Shown here: piece by piece, positions 16,231 to 24,930 of the stretch
Layout of the letters: each line of letters starts with the position of its first letter
Position numbering within the stretch: the stretch's first letter is position 1
DNA from: a virus
Reading direction: 5' to 3' (one strand)
Length of the DNA stretch: 30,302 nucleotides
IMG/VR virus record: IMGVR_UViG_3300006790_000075
Location: 1 to 30,302 of that record
The notes under the pieces: generated by a model
What the model was told of the DNA's origin: nothing
Database searches by the model: none
The model's input: the letters and a program-made list of their open reading frames with translations, nothing else
Translations under genes and position numbers: made by a program

Positions 16231-19200
16231 ACGACTTTGTTGGAACGCCGCCGCTGTTCGGTGAAGCGCCGAGCCTGCCGCAACAGATCCGCTTCAACCT
16301 GATGGAGCCGCCCGAGCAGGATCCCAAGAAGGCCAGGGAGAAGAAGGTTCTTGAGAAGGCTGGGGTAGACCCTGCTCTCGAACTGGAAAAAGCCAAGGCT
16401 CGGTTCCTGGCTGAGAAGTTCAGTGAAACTAACTGGGTGCAGCGTCACCCCACCTTGGCAGCCAAGCTGGCTGACCGTGACTTTGTGCAGGTAGCCCGAG
16501 ATGATCTGGGCAACCTGATCGAGACGGAGGGCTTCGTCAACGAGGTTGCTAACGCATGGCGTGTGTCTCGCGACACAGTGTTTGCGGGCAAGATCGGAAC
16601 CCGAGCCATGCTGGAGGGGCGCGACCTGTATCCCTACGAAAGGGAGAGGCTGAAGCGTGCCCAAGAGCTTGCCAGTGCCCACATGGCTAGCGACCCCGGC
16701 TTCTTTGCGGCATCAACCGAACTAGCGGGAACCTTGGTAGAGACAGCAGGCGTTTCGGCGGTTGCTGGCGCAGTAACCGGAGCAGTCTTCCCGCCTGCTG
16801 CGCCTTACGTAGCGGGCGCGGCTGCCTACGCGGCGAGCTTTCAGCTAGAAGGCGGCAACCTCTACGCTGAACTCTTGCGCGAGTTTCAGGGCTCTATCAC
16901 CCCGGCTGAAGCCAAAGACATCGCGATTGGCTACGGCTCCGTCATTGCCGGTGCAGACTTGATCGGCCTCAAGGTAGCGACGGCTCCGATCAAGGGACTG
17001 ATTAAGGAGATCGCCAAGAAGCGATCCAAGGGCCTGCTGACCCGAGAGGCTGCGTCTCGCATGACGCTGAAGATCGTGGGCCAAGGCTTAGGCGGAGCCT
17101 TGGGTGAGGCCACGACGGAGGGTGTCCAAGACGTTCTGCAAGAACGCGCCAAGCGCGTCGCCTCTGAGATCTACCGACCGGATAACCTCTACGAGCCGGA
17201 ATACGAAGAGGCTTTCTGGCGGGCTTTTAGCCACACCTTTAAGGGCATGGTTCTGATGGCGGGCGTTCCAACAGGAGCCCGAGTCATCAACAGAAACATC
17301 CAGGTGGCCAACGCCAACTACGACTACGAGAAGGCCAAGCAGGCTGCTGAGATTCGTGGGCGTAGCAAGTCTCCTGATGCACAGCGCGAAGTAGAGGCTG
17401 CTGCTGATGAGACGGACACGCTCAACTCCACCTACTACGTCCGAGCCCAAGACTTTAACAAGGCAGTCTCCGAGCTAGCGGAGAAGACGGACGTGACGGA
17501 GCAGCAGGTTCGCGACACGGTAGAGGCCAACAGCCCTGGCCTGATGGCGAAGATCGACGCGGCTGCGGAGCACGATGGCGAAGTCGCGCTGACCAAGTCT
17601 GAGTGGGGCGCTGCGTTCGACAACACCCAGTTCCGAGAGACTGCCCTGTTAAACACCGCGTTCGAGGAAGACGGTCTGACTCAGCGTGAAGCCAAGGAGG
17701 TAGATCTCATTCGCGACAAGATCGTGAAGGAGGACAGCGACGCCGCTACCAAGAAACTTCAAGACCTGGAACAGTTCGAGCGCGAACTCCGTGAGGTCCG
17801 CAAAGACATCAACAGTCAACTGCGCGAGGCCCTGAAGGGCACGGACGCCGAACTAACTCTGAACGCAGCAGCGAACACCTCGATGCTGCTCGGCTTCATC
17901 CGTCGCGCTGCGCTTCAGATGAACATCTCGCCCAAGGAGTTCGTAGAGAAGCACCTGCCGCAGATCGTGCAGAAGCGTCTGGATGCCAAGCAGGCCCAGC
18001 AGCAAGATCGACCCACAACCCTTCATGCTTTGGGTGGCATTACTGCTCAACCCGATCTTGCCCAAGCCTCTGCAAACGCTACCCCAGCACAAGTCGCTGT
18101 ATTTGAGTCGTTCTTGCCTGCCAAAAACGAGCAGGGGTTGTTCACTGTTGCGGGTGAAAGTGTTGACCCTAACAACGGTCGCTTCGTCAAGATGACGGAG
18201 GCTTCCCAGGCTTTTGCAGATGGACGGATTACTCGGGAGCAAAGGGATGCTCTTGTTGAGATATACATGCCTGTGGCGCTAGACGATCAAGTCTATTCTC
18301 CAGCCACTCCTGAGAAGATGTCTCAGGCCCTTAACAAGAAGCAGGCTCCTTTGGTTAACGCTCCTGTTCAGGAAGGCCAAAGAGTTGGGTTGAGACTAGA
18401 TATTCCAGCCGTCAAGAAGGGCGCTCGCGTGGTTGCTATCCACGAAAGCGGGGGTGCCGGTGGAGGAACTCACATCCGGTATGCTAGCGCGGCCCGTGTG
18501 ACTAACGCGGAAATGTCTTCCAAGGAGAAGCGAGCGCAGCAGACAGCGGCAGGTAAGAAGAAGGATAAGTTAGCCGTCATTTACGGCGACTACACCTCGA
18601 TAAGCCCAGAGGAAGCCGTCCGTATTGCGACGCAGGCTCTAACAGATCCTGCGTGGCGTCAGGTCGGATTCGATCCCGTCCGACACTCCTACTACTACGA
18701 CCGCAAGACGGGTGAGCCGCTAGTCAGCGCCGACGAGGTGGTGCAGGTCGGCAGTCAGGTGTTCGCGAAGAACGCCAAGGTCGGCAAGCGGACTGACTTT
18801 TTGTATAGCACGGACGTTGTTCCAAACGGCGCGTCCGACTGGAGCGCAATTGGTGGAGCAGCCGATGCCGCCGCAGGATCTCGCAAAGACAAACTGTCTT
18901 TTGCTAAAGACAACGGCATACGGGTGTTGGAAGACGTTGATGGCAACGTCTACTTCGAGATGCCTAACGGCACAGTAGCCGACAATCTAGTAGATGATCG
19001 AACAGACTTGTCATGGCCTGACTCCACGTTGCTGGAGTTCATGCAGGAAACCAAGTCTACGTTTGTAGACACGCCTGCACACCAATTGACTGAGGACGAG
19101 TATGTCCAGCACCTTGTCAACTTGGTGGATAACGGCATGTATGTCAGGGAGTTCTTCGAGAGCAACCCTGACTTTGTTGGTCCAAGTGGTGTCCCCTCAG

Positions 19201-22200
19201 ACAAGCTGATTGACGAGAGAATCGCTCAATACGAGTCTGACCCAAACGCCTTTAAAGAGCAGGCGAGGGCAGAGCACGCCGAGGCTGTTCAGTTTGCGGC
19301 TTCTCTAGGGGACACCCTCTACAGCAAGGAAGGCGAGCAGCGCCGCAAACTCGGCGCAGCCGAAGTCGAAGGCGGGAAGGCCATCACGAAGATCCTGCTC
19401 GACCCCGACGCCAAGCCCACAACTCTGATGCATGAGTTGACGCACTGGAACTTAGAGTTGATGGCGGACATCGGCCTGGACATCGAAGCCAAGATGGCGC
19501 AGGAGGGCTACGAGGCGACGGCTTTGGAGAAGCAAATGCTGGACGACATCCAGCGCCTCCTCAAGTGGTCAGGATTCGAGGGCACACTGACTGAGTGGCG
19601 TGGTATGACCATCGACCAGCGCCGTGAGTATCACGAAGTAGTCGCGATGAGCTTCGAGCGATACCTCTACGAAGGCGTTGCTCCTAGCCGAGAACTACGA
19701 GGTGTCTTCAGTCGCCTGCTTGCCTACATCTCGGGCAGGTTCAAGGCGATGGTCGAGGACTTCCAAGTTACCTACAACGAGATCAGGAAGCAGCAGGGCA
19801 AGCCCGAGCAGCCCTTGCCTGGACTCAACGACGAGGTCCGCGCCATCTTTGGTCGCATGATGTCCGCCGAGCGGGACGTGCAGGCGTTCTTCGAGGAGGG
19901 CGAACTGGACGCGATGATGATGACCAAGAAGGAGTGGACTGACTCCGGTCGAGACGCGGACGAATACGACGAATACGAACGAGAGTTCAAGGATGCACTC
20001 AGCGAGGCCACGTCCGAACTCACGATGCAGCGCATGAAGGAGGTCAAGACCTTCGCCAATGCCTACGCGCTGGTGGCTCAGAAGCAGCGTGGTGAACTAC
20101 AGCGAATTACCAAGGAGATCCGTCAAGAGGTTCAAGCCCAGGTCGAGGTGGAGTCGGTCTACCAGTTCGTGTCTTGGATGCGGAAGGGCACCTACAAGAT
20201 CGAGAGCGGAACGGTTGAGCCCCTGCAACAGCCCTCTTCCGAGGAGTCTAAGACCTCAAGGAAGTTGAACGCTGCCATCGTCAAGGCAGTAGCCCCTGAC
20301 CTTTACAGCCAACTGGCGCGCAGGGGCCTGACCTCTAAGAACGGTGTGACGCTAGAGAAGGTGCGTAACATGTTCGGGTTCGAGAGCAACCGAGCCATGC
20401 TCGAAGCTCTGGCCAACCACAGGAACATGAAGGAGGAGGTGCTGCACCGTACAAACCAGCGCCTGCTGAACGAGCACACGGACCTGATGGATCCGATTGT
20501 GCAGCAGGAGAACATCCACCGTGCGGTCCACAACAAGATTCGGCAGAAGGTCGTGGCTCGCGAACTGAAGTTCCTGCTGCAAAACGGTCGTCGCAGCAAG
20601 CAAGAGGTGGAGCTTGCCAAGAGGATTGCCGAGGCGATGATCGAGAAGACGCCCATCGGCAACATCGACATCGTGGCCTACAAGCGTGCCGCCGCCCGCG
20701 CTCGCAAGAAGGCGCTGAAGGCGCTGAAGGATGGCGACATGGAAGCTGCCGCCTTTGCCAAGCGGCAAGAGTTGGTCAACGAGCAGATGATCGCGGAGGG
20801 TCTGAAGGCTCGCAAGGAAGTTCGCAGTCTGATCGAGTCGAACAAGCGTGCTTTCAAGCACCGGACTGACAAGACCCTGGCTAAGGCGGGCTACGACGTA
20901 ACGGTGATGAAAGCCTTGCGTGCTGTGCTGTCCCGCCTGGGTATCGGCAAGGTGGACTACGATGCCAACGAGGCACTGGCTCGGTTCGTCAAGGAAGACC
21001 CCGAGTTTGCAGCAGAGGTGGGCGGCAACATCGCTTCCTTGTTGAGCAAGGACATCGCGCAACCCCGCGTTGGTGACCGTCGCAAGCCGATGGAGCACCT
21101 GACTCTCGCGGACATCCGTGTCCTCCGCCTGCTATCCGCTCGCATGATGCTTCGAGCGAAGAACAAGCTGACGGCCAAGATCGGTGAGAAGCGCCAGCGT
21201 GTTGAGGCTGCTCAGAGCGAGGCCGTCAACACCCTGGAGAGCAACGTCAAGGACGGCTCGAAGGATCTCGACGGGAAGAAGAGCATCTTCGGCAAGATCC
21301 GAAACTACTTCTCAGACCTCATCCGGTTCGAGCACCTGTTCCGCCGTGCAGATGGAGGCAAGGTAGGCATCTGGACCCAGATGTTCCGCATGGTCAAGGA
21401 TGCGGGAAACCGCTACCGCCAGGAGTTCAAGGAGTTCGCGGAAGACTTTGGCAATCGTCTCCGCGCCTTGGATCTGGAAATCCCTGGTGGCGCTCGCGAA
21501 CTGGAGTTGACCGTCTACGGGAACAGGGTCGTCATCGGGGAGAACGGTCGCAACGTCAAGTCTCAGTTGATCCACTTGGCGATGCACTACTACGGCAACG
21601 CCAGCAACCGCCAGCGCCTGCTTCGAGGATACATCGGGGAGGAGATCGATCCCGAGTTACTTGAGGATGCGATGGAGCAGGCGGACCTGGAGGTCAAGAC
21701 ATTCCTGCAAGAGCAGATCCGTCAGGGGCTGCTGACCCTCAAGGACTTCGAGTTCATGCAGGAGACGTTCGATCAGTTGAGCGGGGCCGACATGCTGGGT
21801 CGGGCGCAGCAAGTGATGATGCGTCTTCGCCACTACGAGATGGACACGATTGAGGGCCAAGAGTTCTCGGTCGAGTTCCCTGACGGCACGACTCAGAAGT
21901 TCAAGGGCGGTTACATCCCTGTCCGTTACGACACGTCTACGGCTTCTGTTCGCGAGGGTGACGCCCAGGGCCTGCAAGACGAAGACATGAGCATCGACCA
22001 GCAGGCCAAGAGAATGCTGGGGATCCTGCCTAGCTTCGCCAAGGACCGGACTGGACCGGCGGCTCTACCCTTGGAGCTAAACCTTGCGAACATTCAGCAT
22101 CACGCTGCCGAGGTCTACAAGTTCATCCACATGGCTGAACCTGTTACTGAGGTTTACAAGGTGGTGAGTGGCAGGAAGGTGCGTCAGGCTTTCATCCGCA

Positions 22201-23420
22201 AGTTCGGCACCAAGGCATACCGGAACATGGAAGGCTGGCTTAGGCGCAGCGCCTACCAGAAGTTCGACAATAACGAGGACACTGAGGTTGGCGACATGAT
22301 GTTGACGTTGGCGAGGAACGCCAACATGGGCATCATGTTCGTGAACATCGGCAACGCTTTGCAGAACTACGCTGGCCTGATCATCCCGATGCGTAGGGTC
22401 GGCGCTCGCCGGATCATCTCTGCCTTGATCAGCAACATGTTCACCAAGGGCGCTCGCGCCGAGGTGGTCGAGAAGTCTATCGAGATGAAGATCCGCCTGG
22501 AGCGTCAGATCTTCGACATCTACAACCAGCAGCAGAAGTTGCTGACGCAGGAGAGTGGCGTCTGGGATCGCATCCAAGACTGGTCAAACCGGCACGCTTA
22601 CTTCCTACAGCAGTGGACCCAGAACCACGTAGACGTAGCCGTGTGGCAGGCAGCCTACAACCAAGAGACGGAGGTCGCGCTGCGTGAAATGATCGGGCAG
22701 CCGGATGCTGAAGCTAAGGCCGAGGCGAGGGCTGTTGCTTACGCCGACAGTATCGTGCGTCAGACGCAGATGGCTGGCGAGAAAGAGGACTTGAGCAACT
22801 TCGAGTCGCAGGGCTCGATCTACCGTGCGATGTTCCCGTTCAAGTCTTGGTTCATCAACTGGATGAACAACGCTTCTAACCAGCGGCGGCTGGACATGGA
22901 CAAGCAGGGTCAGGCCAAGGCTGCTGCGCTGGCCTCATCCTACATGTATCTGCTGATGTTGCCCGCCATGATGGCAACGGCTGCGGTGGAGATTGCTCGG
23001 GGTGAAGACTTCGACGACGACGACGACGGCTACGGCGACGACATGTGGGAGCTTTGGTGGCGCTCGCAGGCCGAGCAGATCACGGGTGGTCTGCCTGTCA
23101 TCCAAGAAGCCACCCGTGTCATGGACACGTTCTGGTTCGACGACGAATACTGGAACAACCGTTACCCGGCGACGCCGTGGCAGAGAGTCATCGAGAACAT
23201 CGCCAAGGCTCCGCTCAAGGATGACGCCGTAGATGCGACGGGATCCCTAGTGTCTCAGTTGGCTGACCTGATGGGCATCCCGGCCACCCGAGTCTGGAAG
23301 TCGGTCAACCTGCTGGGTGACGAGTTCATCAGGGATGAGCTTGAGAGCGAGAGCACCTACGACTTCCTGAGAGGAGCCGTCACTGGTCAGCGGAGCGACC
23401 TGCAACGTCTGAGTCAGTAG
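16227..23420 (+). CDS. Giant internal/ejection protein (gp16-like, large polyvalent type) with metallopeptidase motif
   Basis: This 2397-residue protein is ATGA-coupled to the gp15-like gene. A glycine/alanine hydrophobic stretch (about 167-209) is followed by coiled segments. Residues about 810-850 (VRHSYYYDRKTGEPLVSADE, then VVQVGSQVFAKNAKV) match a block I know from large polyvalent phage proteins. A zinc peptidase signature, MHELTHW, gives His1069, Glu1070 and His1073. A likely third ligand lies in YHEVVAMSFERYLYEG (Glu1137), giving a gluzincin-like pattern. Long charged helices follow. Near the C-terminus there is a membrane-like helix (about 2231-2258), then an acidic FDDDDDGYGDD patch encoded by repeated GAC. 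T7 gp16 is 1318 residues. No transglycosylase domain is evident. Processing of virion or host proteins during ejection is inferred. Confidence 0.7.
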   Translation: MNDFVGTPPLFGEAPSLPQQIRFNLMEPPEQDPKKAREKKVLEKAGVDPALELEKAKARFLAEKFSETNWVQRHPTLAAKLADRDFVQVARDDLGNLIETEGFVNEVANAWRVSRDTVFAGKIGTRAMLEGRDLYPYERERLKRAQELASAHMASDPGFFAASTELAGTLVETAGVSAVAGAVTGAVFPPAAPYVAGAAAYAASFQLEGGNLYAELLREFQGSITPAEAKDIAIGYGSVIAGADLIGLKVATAPIKGLIKEIAKKRSKGLLTREAASRMTLKIVGQGLGGALGEATTEGVQDVLQERAKRVASEIYRPDNLYEPEYEEAFWRAFSHTFKGMVLMAGVPTGARVINRNIQVANANYDYEKAKQAAEIRGRSKSPDAQREVEAAADETDTLNSTYYVRAQDFNKAVSELAEKTDVTEQQVRDTVEANSPGLMAKIDAAAEHDGEVALTKSEWGAAFDNTQFRETALLNTAFEEDGLTQREAKEVDLIRDKIVKEDSDAATKKLQDLEQFERELREVRKDINSQLREALKGTDAELTLNAAANTSMLLGFIRRAALQMNISPKEFVEKHLPQIVQKRLDAKQAQQQDRPTTLHALGGITAQPDLAQASANATPAQVAVFESFLPAKNEQGLFTVAGESVDPNNGRFVKMTEASQAFADGRITREQRDALVEIYMPVALDDQVYSPATPEKMSQALNKKQAPLVNAPVQEGQRVGLRLDIPAVKKGARVVAIHESGGAGGGTHIRYASAARVTNAEMSSKEKRAQQTAAGKKKDKLAVIYGDYTSISPEEAVRIATQALTDPAWRQVGFDPVRHSYYYDRKTGEPLVSADEVVQVGSQVFAKNAKVGKRTDFLYSTDVVPNGASDWSAIGGAADAAAGSRKDKLSFAKDNGIRVLEDVDGNVYFEMPNGTVADNLVDDRTDLSWPDSTLLEFMQETKSTFVDTPAHQLTEDEYVQHLVNLVDNGMYVREFFESNPDFVGPSGVPSDKLIDERIAQYESDPNAFKEQARAEHAEAVQFAASLGDTLYSKEGEQRRKLGAAEVEGGKAITKILLDPDAKPTTLMHELTHWNLELMADIGLDIEAKMAQEGYEATALEKQMLDDIQRLLKWSGFEGTLTEWRGMTIDQRREYHEVVAMSFERYLYEGVAPSRELRGVFSRLLAYISGRFKAMVEDFQVTYNEIRKQQGKPEQPLPGLNDEVRAIFGRMMSAERDVQAFFEEGELDAMMMTKKEWTDSGRDADEYDEYEREFKDALSEATSELTMQRMKEVKTFANAYALVAQKQRGELQRITKEIRQEVQAQVEVESVYQFVSWMRKGTYKIESGTVEPLQQPSSEESKTSRKLNAAIVKAVAPDLYSQLARRGLTSKNGVTLEKVRNMFGFESNRAMLEALANHRNMKEEVLHRTNQRLLNEHTDLMDPIVQQENIHRAVHNKIRQKVVARELKFLLQNGRRSKQEVELAKRIAEAMIEKTPIGNIDIVAYKRAAARARKKALKALKDGDMEAAAFAKRQELVNEQMIAEGLKARKEVRSLIESNKRAFKHRTDKTLAKAGYDVTVMKALRAVLSRLGIGKVDYDANEALARFVKEDPEFAAEVGGNIASLLSKDIAQPRVGDRRKPMEHLTLADIRVLRLLSARMMLRAKNKLTAKIGEKRQRVEAAQSEAVNTLESNVKDGSKDLDGKKSIFGKIRNYFSDLIRFEHLFRRADGGKVGIWTQMFRMVKDAGNRYRQEFKEFAEDFGNRLRALDLEIPGGARELELTVYGNRVVIGENGRNVKSQLIHLAMHYYGNASNRQRLLRGYIGEEIDPELLEDAMEQADLEVKTFLQEQIRQGLLTLKDFEFMQETFDQLSGADMLGRAQQVMMRLRHYEMDTIEGQEFSVEFPDGTTQKFKGGYIPVRYDTSTASVREGDAQGLQDEDMSIDQQAKRMLGILPSFAKDRTGPAALPLELNLANIQHHAAEVYKFIHMAEPVTEVYKVVSGRKVRQAFIRKFGTKAYRNMEGWLRRSAYQKFDNNEDTEVGDMMLTLARNANMGIMFVNIGNALQNYAGLIIPMRRVGARRIISALISNMFTKGARAEVVEKSIEMKIRLERQIFDIYNQQQKLLTQESGVWDRIQDWSNRHAYFLQQWTQNHVDVAVWQAAYNQETEVALREMIGQPDAEAKAEARAVAYADSIVRQTQMAGEKEDLSNFESQGSIYRAMFPFKSWFINWMNNASNQRRLDMDKQGQAKAAALASSYMYLLMLPAMMATAAVEIARGEDFDDDDDGYGDDMWELWWRSQAEQITGGLPVIQEATRVMDTFWFDDEYWNNRYPATPWQRVIENIAKAPLKDDAVDATGSLVSQLADLMGIPATRVWKSVNLLGDEFIRDELESESTYDFLRGAVTGQRSDLQRLSQ

Positions 23421-23640
23421 GCTCGGGCAGCAGGTCGCGTATCAGGGCAGACTGGTAGGTGTCGAGCAGCATCTGGATTGCGGCTTGTGCCTCTGACGCT
23501 TTCTCAGCGGCCTTGCCCCACATGCAGGCGAAGTGAAACTCCCTCTTGCCGCAGTGCAGTTTGCCCGCGACAGCCTCCACCTTAATGAGCATCCGGTTGA
23601 TGTCTTCGATGAGATATGACTCGTAACGTGAGTTTTCCAT
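23380..23640 (-). CDS. Small hypothetical protein in the inverted cassette
   Basis: This 86-residue, mainly helical protein has two cysteines (Cys30 and Cys39) in LHCGKREFHFACMWGKAAEK and a helical C-terminal half. No family is recognised. It is transcribed opposite to the virion genes and its last 41 bases overlap the end of the giant ejection gene, tail to tail. A hairpin (23648-23666) sits seven bases before the ATG and no Shine-Dalgarno sequence is clear, so expression may depend on transcript structure. A start at Met17 (23592) is a weaker alternative. It is probably co-transcribed with the 104-residue gene upstream. Confidence 0.5.
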   Translation of the reverse strand: MENSRYESYLIEDINRMLIKVEAVAGKLHCGKREFHFACMWGKAAEKASEAQAAIQMLLDTYQSALIRDLLPEPTDSDVAGRSADQ

Positions 23641-23647
23641 TTGAGTG

Positions 23648-23666
23648 GCCCGGACTAGGTCCGGGC
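23648..23666 (-). promoter_or_regulatory. Perfect hairpin before the 86-residue gene
   Basis: GCCCGGAC (23648-23655) and GTCCGGGC (23659-23666) form an 8-bp perfect stem with a 3-base loop. On the minus strand it lies between the stop of the 104-residue gene (23675) and the ATG at 23640. There is no T tract on either strand, so it is not a standard terminator. It could hide the ribosome-binding region or stabilise the transcript. Confidence 0.45.
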
Positions 23667-23674
23667 AGGTTGTG

Positions 23675-23989
23675 CTACCGTGTCGTGACTGCGAAGGCTA
23701 CCACTTCACCCGTTTCCGGGTGCTTGCGATCAAACGAAGAGTCGCGACCGCACGGCATTCCGTGGAACCATCCGCCGTTGTATGTATCGCCACGCTCAGT
23801 GACGACTTCGTGCGCTGCTTCCGCGTCGGCCAACGTAGGGTAGTAGTTGATACCGAAGCAAATGCGGCTGTCGTGGCCGACACAGTTCTCGGTGCCAAAC
23901 CACGCCTTCGCCCCTCCTTCCCAGAAGACCGTGTAAGCCGGACCTTCCTTGGTCTGGGGGCGATTGAACAGTGCTACATAATCGAGCAT
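23675..23989 (-). CDS. Small hypothetical protein, first gene of the inverted cassette
   Basis: This is a 104-residue protein. Features are the segments AYTVFWEGGAKAWFGTENCV and ICFGINYYPTLADAEAAHEV, aromatic clusters, and three cysteines (Cys36, Cys44, Cys80). It looks like a compact alpha/beta fold. I do not recognise the family. Good evidence for translation is the AAGGAAAG site six to eight bases before the ATG. An extended -10 promoter lies about 55 bases upstream of the start. Its isolated position on the minus strand inside a plus-strand virion block suggests a moron-type accessory gene, for example host interference or exclusion. That function is inference only. Confidence 0.6.
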   Translation of the reverse strand: MLDYVALFNRPQTKEGPAYTVFWEGGAKAWFGTENCVGHDSRICFGINYYPTLADAEAAHEVVTERGDTYNGGWFHGMPCGRDSSFDRKHPETGEVVAFAVTTR

Positions 23990-24051
23990 GTTGCTTTCCT
24001 TGTTGTGAGAGAACAGTCACCAGGAGCACCATGCCCCTGCGCGACCCCTTC

Positions 24052-24060
24052 ATTATACCA
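24052..24060 (-). promoter_or_regulatory. Extended -10 promoter for the inverted cassette
   Basis: On the minus strand, TGGTATAAT (24060-24052) is a perfect extended -10 element (TGn plus TATAAT). No TTGACA-like -35 is found at 15-19 bases upstream, which is acceptable for this promoter class. Transcription would start near 24045, giving a leader of about 55 bases before the ATG at 23989. A 10-bp palindrome lies just upstream. Confidence 0.6.
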
Positions 24061-24066
24061 CACTCT

Positions 24067-24076
24067 GCAACGTTGC
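24067..24076. promoter_or_regulatory. Palindromic operator candidate
   Basis: GCAACGTTGC is a perfect 10-bp palindrome. It covers roughly -22 to -31 relative to the predicted start of the minus-strand promoter, a typical repressor position. The half-site GTTGC recurs at 24120-24124 and 24125-24129. The binding protein is not known; the XRE-type protein encoded at 28560-28802 is one candidate. Confidence 0.4.
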
Positions 24077-24098
24077 CGAGTGTAACCTTGCACCAAGC

Positions 24099-24160
24099 AT
24101 GTAACATGTAACGGTGTCCGTTGCGTTGCACCGTAAGATGTCGGCTTGCGTTCCACCGTA
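24099..24160. repeat. Tandem 7-mer and 15-mer direct repeats in regulatory region
   Basis: ATGTAAC occurs twice in tandem at 24099-24112. TTGCGTTGCACCGTA (24121-24135) is repeated with one change at 24146-24160 (TTGCGTTCCACCGTA), a 25-base period. A further GTAAC lies at 24082-24086. The array occupies the intergenic space upstream of the plus-strand gene at 24180, so it is probably a set of protein-binding sites. No good sigma-70 promoter was found for the plus strand here. Confidence 0.55.
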
Positions 24161-24179
24161 TTTCTGAGACACTACCGAC

Positions 24180-24671
24180 ATGGCCTCGACCATCACTGCT
24201 TCGACCCTAACCATCACGATCACGGAGGCGATCACGCTTAACGGGTCTGCTCAGGGTGCGACCAACTCGATCACGGTGGACGACGTGAACGAGATCGTGA
24301 AGCGCATCGTCACGGTGCCGACCACGGAGTCTGGCCTGCTCGGATTCTCCACCACGCTGGAGACGGACCTCGCGAAGAGCTACCTCGCCGGTCAGCTTGA
24401 CGAGGACGATGTCCGTTACATCCGCATCACCAACAAGGACGACACGAACCACGTCACGCTGACGTTCCGCAGCGAGGGCAGCGCCGAGTTCGCGCTGCTG
24501 CTGGACGCTGGTCACTCGTTCCTCTACCCGTGCGACATGTCGGGTGGCTGCAAGGATACGATGGATGCCGACTCTTCTGCGCTGACGGTGGTGCTGGAGG
24601 ACTTGGTGGACATCACGGCCACGGCGGACACGGCTGCCGTGGATGTCGAAGTGTTTGTCGCGAGTGTCTAA
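24180..24671 (+). CDS. Beta-rich virion-type protein
   Basis: This 163-residue protein starts MASTITASTLTITITEAITL, followed by NGSAQGATNSITVDDVNEIV, KRIVTVPTTE and later YIRITNKDDTNHVTLTF. This strand pattern resembles small structural proteins seen in marine and environmental phages, which I recall only by appearance. It has no signal peptide or enzyme motif. The codons are strongly C- and G-ending, like the capsid gene. It opens the second plus-strand block right after the repeat-rich intergenic region, with no strong Shine-Dalgarno sequence. A decoration or tail-associated role is likely but unproven. Confidence 0.55.
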   Translation: MASTITASTLTITITEAITLNGSAQGATNSITVDDVNEIVKRIVTVPTTESGLLGFSTTLETDLAKSYLAGQLDEDDVRYIRITNKDDTNHVTLTFRSEGSAEFALLLDAGHSFLYPCDMSGGCKDTMDADSSALTVVLEDLVDITATADTAAVDVEVFVASV

Positions 24672-24672
24672 C

Positions 24673-24783
24673 ATGCCTAAGCACGCAAAGAAGTCTGGTT
24701 CCAAGAAGCCCATGCCCGCCAAGGTTGCCAAGAAGGCTGGCAAGAAGCCCATGCCGGGCAAGAAGAGGGGCTATGGCCGCTAA
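24673..24783 (+). CDS. Tiny lysine-rich protein with KKPMP repeats
   Basis: A 36-residue open frame starts one base after the previous stop. The product is almost entirely Lys, Ala, Gly and Pro, with KKPMP twice (residues 11-15 and 24-28) and a C-terminal GKKRGYGR. It carries about 14 basic residues and no acidic ones. Its stop at 24781-24783 overlaps the next gene by 11 bases. Small peptides of this type are common in phage virion operons and could bind DNA or RNA. Function is unknown. Confidence 0.5.
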   Translation: MPKHAKKSGSKKPMPAKVAKKAGKKPMPGKKRGYGR

Positions 24784-24928
24784 GAAGAAGGGGCTCTACG
24801 CCAACATCAACGCGAAGCGTAAGCGCATCGCGGCGGGCTCGGGTGAGAAGATGCGGAAGCCGGGGACGAAGGGTGCCCCGACCGCCAAGGCATTTAAGCG
24901 CAGCGCCAAGACTGCGAAGAAGAGGTAG
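24773..24928 (+). CDS. Small basic protein of the KMRKPGxKGAPT type
   Basis: This 51-residue protein (KKKGLYANINAKRKRIAAGS, then GEKMRKPGTKGAPTAKAFKR) matches a short conserved phage protein I recall, usually annotated as hypothetical. It is very basic with no acidic residue beyond Glu24. A site AAGAGGGG lies just before the ATG. The gene overlaps the previous frame by 11 bases. A plus-strand frame that begins at 24530 ends at the same stop, but its upstream part is out-of-frame sequence of the neighbour. Nucleic-acid binding is a reasonable inference. Confidence 0.65.
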   Translation: MAAKKKGLYANINAKRKRIAAGSGEKMRKPGTKGAPTAKAFKRSAKTAKKR

Positions 24929-24930
24929 AC

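Noticed and set aside
20352-21098. Minus-strand open frame of 248 codons in the ejection gene
   Set aside because: Shadow of a strongly biased plus-strand gene; low-complexity Leu/Val/His composition.
23616-24085. Plus-strand open frames opposite the inverted cassette
   Set aside because: The minus strand has a promoter, ribosome-binding site and better protein composition.
24207-24761. Minus-strand open frame of 184 codons
   Set aside because: Covers the 24180 gene and the tiny basic gene in antisense; arginine-rich without recognisable domains.
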